A DNA stretch of 17,648 nt from assembly GCA_938039195.1 (NCBI GenBank), contig CALHVK010000135.1:1-17648 (forward strand), in the 5' to 3' direction. This DNA is from an uncultured Carnobacteriaceae bacterium. GTDB lineage: Bacteria > Bacillota > Bacilli > Lactobacillales > Aerococcaceae. Under the pieces are notes generated by a model, which worked only from the letters and a program-made list of their open reading frames with translations, did no database searches and was not told where the DNA came from. This document shows positions 6,993 to 13,944 of this stretch, in pieces; the first letter of the stretch is position 1; each line of letters starts with the position of its first letter. Both the position numbers and the translations under genes were made by a program.

Positions 6993-8921
6993 ATGACAAA
7001 AACAAACATTGTAGTAATCGGTGCCGGATTTGCCGGAGTAGCCGCTACAAAGACGTTGTCACATAAGTTGAAAAAGAATAAAGATGTCACAATTACATTA
7101 ATTGATAAACATCCTTACTTAACTTACATGACTGAATTACACGAGGTGGCTGGGGGACGTGTTGAGCCAGATGCGATTCAATACGACTTACAAAAAATCT
7201 TCGCACGTTCTAAAAACGTAAACTTAGTAACAGATACTGTTACAAGTCTTGATAAAGAAAACAAAGTGGTTCGTACAAAACATGGCGAATTCTCTTATGA
7301 TTATTTAGTACTTGGTATGGGTGGAGAAGCTAATGACTTCGGCGTTCCAGGTGTTAAAGAACATGGATTTACATTATGGTCAATGGAAGACGCAGTGAAA
7401 ATGCGTAAACATATTCTTAGCTGTGTAGAAAAAGCGGCGAAAGAACATGACCCTCAAAAGCGTAAAGCGTTATTAACGTTTGCGGTTTGTGGTGCTGGAT
7501 TTACTGGGGTTGAATTAGTCGGTGAATTAATGGACTGGATTCCAGTGTTAGCACATGAATACAATTTAGATAAAGATGACTTCGAGTTATACATTATCGA
7601 AGCAGTTCCAACAATCTTAAACATGTTAGATGCAAAAGATGCAGATAAAGCGGAAGCCTTCATGGTGAAACGCGGCATCAAAGTGATTAAAGGAAACGGA
7701 ATTTCTGAAGTGAAGCAAAATAGCATTCGTTTAGCTGATGGCACAGTCATTCCAACTTACTCACTATTCTGGACAGCTGGGGTTAAAGCCAACACAGAAG
7801 CAGAAGTGTTTGGATTTAAAGCAGCTCGTGCAGGACGTTTAGTCGTAAACGAAAATATGTTAGTCGATGGCGAAACAGATATTTTTGCAATCGGGGACTT
7901 AGCTTACTACGAAGAACCAGATAAAGGAAATGCTCCACATCCACAAATCGTACAAGCCGCTGAACAAACTGGTAAAACAGCAGCAAAAAATATTATTGCT
8001 TCTATTAATAACACGGAAAAAGTAGCCTATAAAGGTAAATACGATGGATTCATGGTTTCTATCGGTTCTCATTATGGTGTTGCTTTCTTAATGGGCAAAT
8101 GGCACTTAAGTGGTTTCTTCGCAATGTTGATGAAACACCTCGTAAACATCAAATATTTCTTAGAAATCTTCTCGTTATACTACGCAATTCAATACGTGTT
8201 CCACGAGTTCTTCCATATTAAGAACCGTCGTAACATCTTCCGTGGTCACTTATCACGCTACGGTAACGTATTATGGTCTTTACCACTTCGTTTATTCTAC
8301 GGTGGTATGTGGACAATCGAAGGCTTGAAGAAAATCTTCGGTTTATGGGGAGCGCATAGCTGGATTGATGGAAATCATTTAGCATTCCCATTCCCTTGGT
8401 TAACAGAAGCAACAAGTGCAGCAAGTGGTGCAGCGGAAACTGTTTCTGCAGCAAGCGGAGCAACAGAAACTGCAGCACAAACAGCAACGCAAGTCGTTTC
8501 ATTCGGTTTCAACTATTCATACGGTGAACAACCAGCGATGGTATTAGAAAAAATGCCAGACTGGTTCGCATCAATCATGCAAATCATGATTCCAAACGTT
8601 GAAGTTGCTCACTTAATGCAAAAAGTGATGTCATTCGTAGAATTAGCTATCGGTTTAGCAATCATGGCTGGTTTCTTAACATGGATCGTCAACGCAGTAA
8701 CAATCGGTTTAGTCGCAACATTCTGCTTATCTGGTATGTTCTACTGGGTAAATATGTGGTTTGTTCCTGCAGCAATTGCGTTAATGAACGGTTCAGGTCG
8801 TGCATTTGGTCTTGACTACTATGTGATTCCATGGTTCCAAAGAACTGCGGGTCGCTGGTGGTATGGTAAGTCTAAAGCGATTTATGGATTCGATAAACAA
8901 GGAAACCAACTCGTTAAATAA
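6993..8921 (+). CDS. ndh2: Ndh2, EET-type NADH dehydrogenase with membrane extension
   Basis: A 642-residue flavoprotein that should move electrons from NADH to the demethylmenaquinone pool of the EET chain. Seen directly: FAD-binding GAGFAG (10-15) after a beta strand, a second dinucleotide site CGAGFTGVELVGEL near 166 (NAD), and the FAD-contact DIFAIGDLAYY near 296-306. Ordinary type-II NADH dehydrogenases end near 400 residues. This one has about 240 more: hydrophobic segments from about 355 to 395, an Ala/Ser/Thr-rich linker (471-500) with an imperfect repeat AASGAAETVS/AASGATETAA, and further membrane segments near 545-600. This extended architecture is the one found in Gram-positive EET loci. 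It has its own promoter and a terminator follows, so it can be expressed apart from its neighbours. Confidence 0.93.
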   Translation: MTKTNIVVIGAGFAGVAATKTLSHKLKKNKDVTITLIDKHPYLTYMTELHEVAGGRVEPDAIQYDLQKIFARSKNVNLVTDTVTSLDKENKVVRTKHGEFSYDYLVLGMGGEANDFGVPGVKEHGFTLWSMEDAVKMRKHILSCVEKAAKEHDPQKRKALLTFAVCGAGFTGVELVGELMDWIPVLAHEYNLDKDDFELYIIEAVPTILNMLDAKDADKAEAFMVKRGIKVIKGNGISEVKQNSIRLADGTVIPTYSLFWTAGVKANTEAEVFGFKAARAGRLVVNENMLVDGETDIFAIGDLAYYEEPDKGNAPHPQIVQAAEQTGKTAAKNIIASINNTEKVAYKGKYDGFMVSIGSHYGVAFLMGKWHLSGFFAMLMKHLVNIKYFLEIFSLYYAIQYVFHEFFHIKNRRNIFRGHLSRYGNVLWSLPLRLFYGGMWTIEGLKKIFGLWGAHSWIDGNHLAFPFPWLTEATSAASGAAETVSAASGATETAAQTATQVVSFGFNYSYGEQPAMVLEKMPDWFASIMQIMIPNVEVAHLMQKVMSFVELAIGLAIMAGFLTWIVNAVTIGLVATFCLSGMFYWVNMWFVPAAIALMNGSGRAFGLDYYVIPWFQRTAGRWWYGKSKAIYGFDKQGNQLVK

Positions 8922-8925
8922 GATA

Positions 8926-8934
8926 TGTTATAAT
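8926..8934 (+). promoter_or_regulatory. Extended -10 promoter for dmkB
   Basis: TGT-TATAAT at 8926-8934 is a perfect extended -10 without a clear -35. The predicted start falls inside the ndh2 terminator stem, so transcripts begun here would lack the 5' arm and escape termination. Confidence 0.6.
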
Positions 8935-8967
8935 GAAGTCGGCATTTTGTGTCGACTTCTTTTTTTA
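8935..8967 (+). terminator. ndh2 terminator
   Basis: A 10-bp stem (8935-8944 with 8950-8959, one G-U pair) and a run of eight T. It overlaps the probable start site of the dmkB promoter. Confidence 0.9.
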
Positions 8968-8992
8968 GAAGGTCGGCTAGAAGGAGAAAACT

Positions 8993-9970
8993 ATGACAAT
9001 CGTACATCCAATGTGGATGGAGTATCCCGAATTACATGAAGAATTAAAACAAGTCAAAGCACGGATGCATGACGCTATCACGATTGAAAATGAAAAGATT
9101 CGTGAGGCTATTTGGGCTGTCCTTGAATCCGGTGGTAAAATGGTGCGGCCTGCTTATTTGATTTTATTTTCAATGTGGAATGAAAATCGGCCGAAGGAAG
9201 AAGTCCATGCGGTGGCTGCGGCTCTTGAACTCCTTCATGTGGCAACATTACTACATGATGATGTCATCGATGAAGCTGAGATGAGAAGAGGGCAAGAGAC
9301 AATCAGTGCTCGTTTTGGAAATCGTGTGGCGATTTATGCAGGGGACTACTTATTGACAGTATGCTATCAGTTGCTTTCAAAATATAGTCAAGATATAGAA
9401 GGTATCCAAATCCCAACTGACAGCATGATGCGTGTTGTTGAAGGGGAATTGTCCCAAATGGAAGAAAGCTACAAAACCGATGTGACGATTCAAGATTACT
9501 TGAAGCGAATTGAGGGAAAGACAGCGCAACTCTTTATGCTCAGTTGTATGATGGGGGAACGTTTCTCAGGGATGGGCGAATTAGAGCGCGCAAGACATAT
9601 CGGGAATTCGATTGGAATGGCGTTTCAATTGCTAGACGATATTCTTGATTATGAAGTGAGTTCTTCTGAATTTGGAAAACCTGTGTTAGAAGATGTGGCG
9701 CAAGGGGTTTACACAATGCCGTTGATTTCCTCTTTACCAAAGTGCGAAAAAGAATTGCTTCCACTATTGGAAAAGAAAAATCAGTTAACAACAGCAGACC
9801 GACTAGCGATTCAAAAGTTAGTCTTAAAAGCAGGAGGCGTTGAAACTGCAAAAGATTTTGCAGCAAAATATACTATGAAAGCACTCCATCAAATCGAGAA
9901 GTTACCTGAAGCGGATGCGAAGTCTATGCTTTTAAAAATCACAAGGCAGTTATTGCAACGAAAATCATAA
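8993..9970 (+). CDS. dmkB: Polyprenyl diphosphate synthase of EET locus
   Basis: A 325-residue trans-isoprenyl diphosphate synthase that should extend an allylic diphosphate with isopentenyl diphosphate to make the quinone side chain. Both aspartate-rich motifs are intact: H-D-D-V-I-D with D89-D90 and D93 followed by EAEMRRG, and L-L-D-D-I-L-D with D215-D216 and D219. The GGK-x-VRP substrate-binding stretch lies near residue 46. It resembles HepT/HepS component II; the neighbouring EetB has been mis-named component I. Within an EET locus this is dmkB, partner of the prenyltransferase dmkA. Start ATG 8993 follows AAGGAGA by about seven bases. Chain length cannot be read reliably from the sequence. 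Confidence 0.92.
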   Translation: MTIVHPMWMEYPELHEELKQVKARMHDAITIENEKIREAIWAVLESGGKMVRPAYLILFSMWNENRPKEEVHAVAAALELLHVATLLHDDVIDEAEMRRGQETISARFGNRVAIYAGDYLLTVCYQLLSKYSQDIEGIQIPTDSMMRVVEGELSQMEESYKTDVTIQDYLKRIEGKTAQLFMLSCMMGERFSGMGELERARHIGNSIGMAFQLLDDILDYEVSSSEFGKPVLEDVAQGVYTMPLISSLPKCEKELLPLLEKKNQLTTADRLAIQKLVLKAGGVETAKDFAAKYTMKALHQIEKLPEADAKSMLLKITRQLLQRKS

Positions 9971-9991
9971 AACGAAACAATTCACAAGGCG

Positions 9992-10032
9992 TGGCGTTTT
10001 CTGAAAAGAAATCGCCATTTTCATTTTATTTT
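9992..10032 (+). terminator. dmkB terminator
   Basis: An 11-bp stem with one T/T mismatch (9992-10002 with 10007-10017) followed by a T-rich tail. Confidence 0.78.
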
Positions 10033-10088
10033 TTCAAGTGAAAAAGCAAACGATTCTACAGATAGGAGCTAGACTTTTATCCGAAATA

Positions 10089-10097
10089 TGCTATAAT
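10089..10097 (+). promoter_or_regulatory. Extended -10 promoter of pplA
   Basis: TGC-TATAAT at 10089-10097, a perfect extended -10; only a weak -35 (TAGACT near 10070). Confidence 0.75.
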
Positions 10098-10151
10098 AGA
10101 ACGTAAAGAATTGATTAATTCTAAAATATATTGAAAAGGATGGGTCTGAAT

Positions 10152-10685
10152 ATGACTATCAAAAAATCATTATCTGCAGCAGCAGTATTATTATCATCTG
10201 CATTTGTATTAGCAGCATGTGGCGGAAACAGCAAAACTGATTCAAACAAAACAACACAAGCAGCTACAACACAAACTGCAACTACACAAGCAGCAGCACA
10301 AAAATCTGATGCAGCTTTAAAAGATGGTACTTACAAATTAGTATCAGAACCTGACAAACGCGGATGGCACGTAGAATTCACGATTACTGTTGAAGGTGGC
10401 AAAATCACTAAATCTGATTATGACAACTTAAACGATAAAGGTGAACGTAAATCCGCTAACGCAGAATACGAAAAAGCAATGAAAGATAAAGTGGGTACTG
10501 GCCCAGCAGAATACTTCAAAGCTTACAACGAAGGTTTAGTTGCTAAACAAAACCCTTCAGACGTTGAAGTTGTTGCAGGTGCAACTCATGCGCACACTTC
10601 ATTTGTTGAATATGCAAACAAATTAATCGAAGCAGCTAAAAAAGGGGATACTGCTGAAATTAAAGTAGCAGCTCCACAAAGCTAA
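10152..10685 (+). CDS. pplA: PplA-like FMN-binding surface lipoprotein
   Basis: Surface electron carrier of the EET chain. I start it at ATG 10152 (MTIKKSLS, 177 residues) rather than at the in-frame TTG 10131 or ATG 10140: it gives a clean signal peptide with lipobox L-A-A-C and lipidated Cys23, and AAAAGGA lies about 11 bases upstream. A Thr/Gln/Ala linker (about 24-55) precedes a single FMN_bind domain. The domain contains the flavin attachment motif V-A-G-A-T with acceptor Thr145, followed by HAHTSF. FmnB, two genes downstream in function but next in order, should attach FMN to this threonine. Listeria PplA has two such domains; this one has one. The motif has Glu where the classical D-x-x-S/T-G-A-T motif has Asp. 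Own promoter and terminator suggest high expression. Confidence 0.92.
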   Translation: MTIKKSLSAAAVLLSSAFVLAACGGNSKTDSNKTTQAATTQTATTQAAAQKSDAALKDGTYKLVSEPDKRGWHVEFTITVEGGKITKSDYDNLNDKGERKSANAEYEKAMKDKVGTGPAEYFKAYNEGLVAKQNPSDVEVVAGATHAHTSFVEYANKLIEAAKKGDTAEIKVAAPQS

Positions 10686-10708
10686 TTCATTTTAAATAAA
10701 CAATTTCG

Positions 10709-10738
10709 ACTCCTGTACGTTGTGCAGGAGTTTTTTTA
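10709..10738 (+). terminator. pplA terminator
   Basis: Stem ACTCCTG with CAGGAGT (10709-10715 and 10725-10731), extended inward by three pairs, then seven T. Confidence 0.92.
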
Positions 10739-10756
10739 CTGTTAGATAGATGAAGG

Positions 10757-10792
10757 TCACGAGTTTCGTTTTTTCGTGAAATAAGGTACAAT
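10757..10792 (+). promoter_or_regulatory. fmnB promoter region with inverted repeat
   Basis: -10 TACAAT at 10787-10792. The -35 zone is replaced by an inverted repeat TCACGA (10757-10762) and TCGTGA (10774-10779), a candidate operator. No regulator is identified. Confidence 0.4.
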
Positions 10793-10824
10793 ATTTAAGA
10801 ATGATTTTTACAAAGGAGAGAACT

Positions 10825-11928
10825 ATGAAAGTTAAATGGATGAAATGGGGACTTTTGGCAGTGATGTCTACAACAGTTTTAACCGCATGCCAAAGTCAAC
10901 CGAAGAATGAAGCCGACACTGTTTCAGGCGCATCAATTAAAACTCCAAGAGAAATTATTAAATCACCTGTGAAGAAAACAGACTTCCTATTAGGAACAGC
11001 CGTTGCTTTATCGGTCTACCATCCAAATACTGAAGAAGTCATCACGAGTGCCTTAGAAATGATTAAAGACTTAGAAAAACGAATTACCGTGAATGCTTCT
11101 GGTTCTGAAGTTGATGAAGTCAACTTAGCTGCTGGAGAAAAGCCAGTGAAGGTTAGTGCGGATGTGTATGAGTTAATCAAACTTGGATTGAAATACAGTG
11201 AAGAGTTCGACGGGGCTTTCGACGTGACGGTTGGACCATTGACGGCGTTATGGCATATCGGGTTCGATGATGCGAAGAAACCAACGCAAGAAGAAATCGA
11301 TGCCGTGTTACCACTTGTAAATTATAAAGACGTTGAATTAAACGATGCGGAACAAACCGTCTTCTTAAAGAAAAAAGGAATGCAGCTGGACCTTGGAGGA
11401 ATCGCCAAAGGGTATATCGCCGATAAGGTTTGGGAGTACTTTGCAAAAGAAGGAATCACAACAGCTGTGATTGACCTCGGCGGGAATATCGTTGTAATGG
11501 GAGGCTCGCCTGCAAGAGACGGTGTTGCGTGGAATGTTGGCATTCAAGATCCGGATGCTTCTCGTGGGACGACACTTGGAACTATTTTAGAAAAAAATAA
11601 AACCATCGTGACTTCTGGGATTTATGAGCGTTATTTAACTGTAGATGGTCAAACGTATCACCATATTTTAAATCCGAAAACAGGATACCCATATGATAAT
11701 AATGTGGAAGGTGTTTCTGTCATTGTGGATAGTTCGACGAAAGGAGATGCTCTTTCAACATCGATGTTCTCTGTAGGACCAAAGGCTGGAATCGAGTATG
11801 CCAATAGTCACGACGGAGTGGATGTCATTTTCGTAACGAAAGATAAAAAAGTATATGTGTCGGATTCGATTAAAGACACGTTCAAATTAACAAATACGAA
11901 TCTTGAGTTAAAGGAGACTGTTGAGTAA
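10825..11928 (+). CDS. fmnB: FmnB, ApbE-family FAD:protein FMN transferase lipoprotein
   Basis: A 367-residue extracytoplasmic lipoprotein that uses FAD to attach FMN covalently to Thr of FMN_bind domains, here most likely PplA. Start ATG 10825 is preferred over in-frame ATG 10801 because AAAGGAGAG lies between them, eight bases before 10825. Lipobox L-T-A-C, lipidated Cys22. ApbE motifs: MGT-like L-G-T-A-V-A-L (56-62), LDLGGIAKGYIADKV (188-202), VIDLGGN-VVMGG near 220, H-H-I-L-N-P-K-T-G-Y-P near 280, and the metal-binding D-A-x-S-T at 308-312. It has its own upstream region, and its stop overlaps the dmkA start by one base (TAATG), so the two genes are translationally coupled. Confidence 0.95.
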   Translation: MKVKWMKWGLLAVMSTTVLTACQSQPKNEADTVSGASIKTPREIIKSPVKKTDFLLGTAVALSVYHPNTEEVITSALEMIKDLEKRITVNASGSEVDEVNLAAGEKPVKVSADVYELIKLGLKYSEEFDGAFDVTVGPLTALWHIGFDDAKKPTQEEIDAVLPLVNYKDVELNDAEQTVFLKKKGMQLDLGGIAKGYIADKVWEYFAKEGITTAVIDLGGNIVVMGGSPARDGVAWNVGIQDPDASRGTTLGTILEKNKTIVTSGIYERYLTVDGQTYHHILNPKTGYPYDNNVEGVSVIVDSSTKGDALSTSMFSVGPKAGIEYANSHDGVDVIFVTKDKKVYVSDSIKDTFKLTNTNLELKETVE

Positions 11929-12875
11929 TGACGAAAAAAGAGTTTATCGAACTAGTCGAATTGCGTACGAAAATCGCAAGTGTGTTCCCGTTTGTAATTG
12001 CGTTTCTTTATTCGTTTGTTTTATTTAAACAAGTGAATGCTTTGAATATGCTGTTGTTCTTTATCGGGATGATTTGTTTTGATATGGCAACAACCGTGAT
12101 GAACAACTTGATGGACTATGTTAAAGCGAAAAACTCCGATTATCGTGATAATCATAATGTGATTGGAACGAGTAGCATTACCGTGAAGAAAGCGTGGCAA
12201 GTCTTCGGTGGGCTGTTTGCAGTTGCAACAGTTGTTGGAATCATCCTTGTAGCGCGCACGAATATTCTTTTACTCATTGTCGGCGCGATTTGTTTCTTCA
12301 TCGGTGTGTTTTATACATTTGGACCAATCCCGATTTCTCGAATGCCTCTTGGGGAAGTGTTATCAGGATTGACGATGGGATTTGGAATTTTCTGGATTAC
12401 GGTATTTTTAAATGTGCCAGAAGGGGTCGTCTTTGCAGGGGTACAGTTAGACGGAAGTATTTTAACGATGCAACTGGACATTATTTCTCAATTGAAAGTG
12501 TTCCTATTATCGTTACCACTTGTTTGTACGATTGCCAATATCATGTTAAGTAATAATATCTGTGATTTAGAAACGGATATTACTAACCACCGTTATACAT
12601 TGGTTTACTATATTGGAAAGAAACAAGCTTTAGTTCTGTATCAAGTCCTTTACGGGGTTGCGTTTGGTGCGATAATACTTGCTGTGTTACTTGGTGTTGC
12701 ACCTTGGACTCTTCTTGGTGTACTAGTAGTTGGCGTACCTGTGTATAAACATATTCAACAGTTCAAAGCTCATCAAGAAAAGAAAACGACCTTTGCTTTA
12801 GCCATTAAAAACATGGTAATGATTCATTCGTTGCAAGCAGTGTTGTTATTCGTTGCAGTACTTTTCTTCAACTAG
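11928..12875 (+). CDS. dmkA: UbiA-family demethylmenaquinone prenyltransferase
   Basis: A 315-residue polytopic membrane enzyme of the UbiA/MenA superfamily that should join the polyprenyl chain from DmkB to 1,4-dihydroxy-2-naphthoate, giving demethylmenaquinone for the EET chain. The first metal-diphosphate motif reads N59-N60-L-M-D63 with D71 downstream (the superfamily's N-D-x-x-D has Asn for the first Asp here). The second reads N210-I-C-D213-L-E-T-D217 followed by a YTLVYYIGKK stretch. About eight or nine hydrophobic helices can be seen. It starts inside the fmnB stop (TAATG) with AAGGAG 11 bases upstream. Substrate is inferred from locus context; a housekeeping menA could have the same motifs. 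Confidence 0.9.
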   Translation: MTKKEFIELVELRTKIASVFPFVIAFLYSFVLFKQVNALNMLLFFIGMICFDMATTVMNNLMDYVKAKNSDYRDNHNVIGTSSITVKKAWQVFGGLFAVATVVGIILVARTNILLLIVGAICFFIGVFYTFGPIPISRMPLGEVLSGLTMGFGIFWITVFLNVPEGVVFAGVQLDGSILTMQLDIISQLKVFLLSLPLVCTIANIMLSNNICDLETDITNHRYTLVYYIGKKQALVLYQVLYGVAFGAIILAVLLGVAPWTLLGVLVVGVPVYKHIQQFKAHQEKKTTFALAIKNMVMIHSLQAVLLFVAVLFFN

Positions 12876-12882
12876 TGTCTAC

Positions 12883-12911
12883 TTGACAAAGCAGGTTCAT
12901 TTCCTTATGAT
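12883..12911 (+). promoter_or_regulatory. rpmG-secE promoter
   Basis: TTGACA at 12883-12888 and TATGAT at 12906-12911 with a 17-nt spacer, directly after the dmkA stop. It marks the boundary between the EET locus and the housekeeping genes. Confidence 0.88.
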
Positions 12912-12946
12912 TAAATAGATATGGATTTATAGAAAGTAGTGAGAAT

Positions 12947-13099
12947 ATGGCTCAGAAAAAAGCGGCGTTAGCTTGTAGCGTATGTGGTTCAAGAAACTAC
13001 ACGATTACGCTTGGACAAAACCGACGAGTAGAACGTCTAGAAATTAAAAAATTCTGCAAGTATTGCAATAAACAAACACTACATCGCGAAACAAAATAA
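12947..13099 (+). CDS. rpmG: 50S ribosomal protein L33
   Basis: A 50-residue ribosomal protein beginning MAQKKAALACSVCGSRNYT and ending KQTLHRETK. Both zinc-ribbon pairs are present (C10-x2-C13 and C37-x2-C40), making this the zinc-binding C+ form of L33. Its position just before secE and nusG is conserved in Firmicutes. Start ATG 12947 is supported by the family N-terminus and by the promoter at 12883; the ribosome site is weak (AGAAAGTAGTGAG). Confidence 0.96.
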   Translation: MAQKKAALACSVCGSRNYTITLGQNRRVERLEIKKFCKYCNKQTLHRETK

Positions 13100-13118
13100 A
13101 AGGAAGAGGAGATTCGGA

Positions 13119-13289
13119 ATGCGTTTTTTATCAAATGTAATTAAAGAGATGAAAAAAGTTACTTGGCCAACAGGTAAAGAAGTAAACAAATATACAATTA
13201 CAGTAATTATGACAGTGATTGCTGCACTATGCTTCTTTGCAGTAGTGGACTATGGAATTCATCAACTCATTACATTCCTTTTAAAATAA
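13119..13289 (+). CDS. secE: Preprotein translocase subunit SecE
   Basis: A 56-residue single-span membrane protein of the SecYEG channel. It has the short Gram-positive form: cytoplasmic amphipathic part with the conserved V-I-K-E-M-K-K-V-T-W-P-T (7-18) and one membrane helix (about 26-48). GAGGAG at 13106-13111 precedes ATG 13119. It lies 19 bp after rpmG and is followed, after a terminator-like hairpin, by nusG, the usual neighbour. Confidence 0.96.
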   Translation: MRFLSNVIKEMKKVTWPTGKEVNKYTITVIMTVIAALCFFAVVDYGIHQLITFLLK

Positions 13290-13309
13290 TAGTACTTTAA
13301 AGTGATTAG

Positions 13310-13318
13310 TGATATACT
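13310..13318 (+). promoter_or_regulatory. Possible extended -10 promoter upstream of nusG
   Basis: TGA-TATACT at 13310-13318 with no clear -35. A transcript started here would carry the hairpin at 13330 almost at its 5' end. Confidence 0.4.
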
Positions 13319-13329
13319 AAGAGCAGTTG

Positions 13330-13358
13330 AAAAAACCTTCGCTTATGAAGGTTTTTTT
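13330..13358 (+). terminator. Terminator or attenuator hairpin between secE and nusG
   Basis: A perfect 11-bp stem (13330-13340 with 13347-13357) with a 6-nt loop and a T run. Only 39 nt separate it from the nusG start, so it sits in the nusG leader. Confidence 0.85.
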
Positions 13359-13397
13359 GTATGGAAAAATGTTGTCAACACTCAAGGAGGAGTATCA

Positions 13398-13943
13398 ATG
13401 GAAAAAGAATGGTATGTATTGCACACTTATTCAGGTTATGAAAACAAAGTTAAATCAAATCTATTATCACGTATCCAAAGCATGGGTATGGAAGAAAATA
13501 TCTTCCGCGTGATTTCACCTGAAGAAGAGGAAGTGGAAGTAAAAGACGGTAAAACAAAAACAACTGTTGAAAAAACTTTCCCTGGTTATGTATTAGTTGA
13601 AATGGTCATGTCAGACCAAGCATGGTATGTCGTTCGTAACACTCCAGGCGTAACTGGTTTCGTTGGATCACACGGTGCAGGTTCAAAACCATCTCCATTA
13701 TTACCAGAAGAAGTAGAAGCCATCTTAGGACGTATCGGTGAAAAAGTTCATGCTCCAGTTGATTTAAACGTATCTGTTGGAGACTACGTCATCATTACAG
13801 AAGGTGCCTTCAACGATATGAGCGGTAAAGTAGTAGAACTTGACCACGAAAAACAAAAAATTAAAGTAGCGATTGAAATGTTCGGTCGTGAAACAATTGC
13901 AGACTTAGAGTTCCACCAAGTGAAAGAAGATGACTCTTATTAA
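13398..13943 (+). CDS. nusG: Transcription factor NusG
   Basis: A 181-residue transcription elongation/pausing factor that binds RNA polymerase. The start is ATG 13398 (MEKEWYVLHTYSGYENKV), with AAGGAGG seven bases upstream; the longer frame from 13302 runs through the terminator hairpin and is rejected. The NGN domain covers about 1-110 (KTFPGYVLVEM and VRNTPGVTGFVG are classic), and the C-terminal KOW domain about 125-178 (VGDYVIITEGAFNDMSGKV). The gene follows secE as in most bacteria but is separated from it by a strong hairpin, so its expression may be set by read-through or a weak local promoter. Its stop lies one base before the likely pepT start. Confidence 0.98.
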   Translation: MEKEWYVLHTYSGYENKVKSNLLSRIQSMGMEENIFRVISPEEEEVEVKDGKTKTTVEKTFPGYVLVEMVMSDQAWYVVRNTPGVTGFVGSHGAGSKPSPLLPEEVEAILGRIGEKVHAPVDLNVSVGDYVIITEGAFNDMSGKVVELDHEKQKIKVAIEMFGRETIADLEFHQVKEDDSY

Positions 13944-13944
13944 C

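Noticed and set aside
12194..12553. 119-codon + strand frame inside dmkA
   Set aside because: Shadow frame of the UbiA-family gene, Cys/Trp-rich with no family resemblance.
13302..13397. N-terminal extension of NusG
   Set aside because: It translates the terminator hairpin and lacks family similarity; ATG 13398 has a strong ribosome site.
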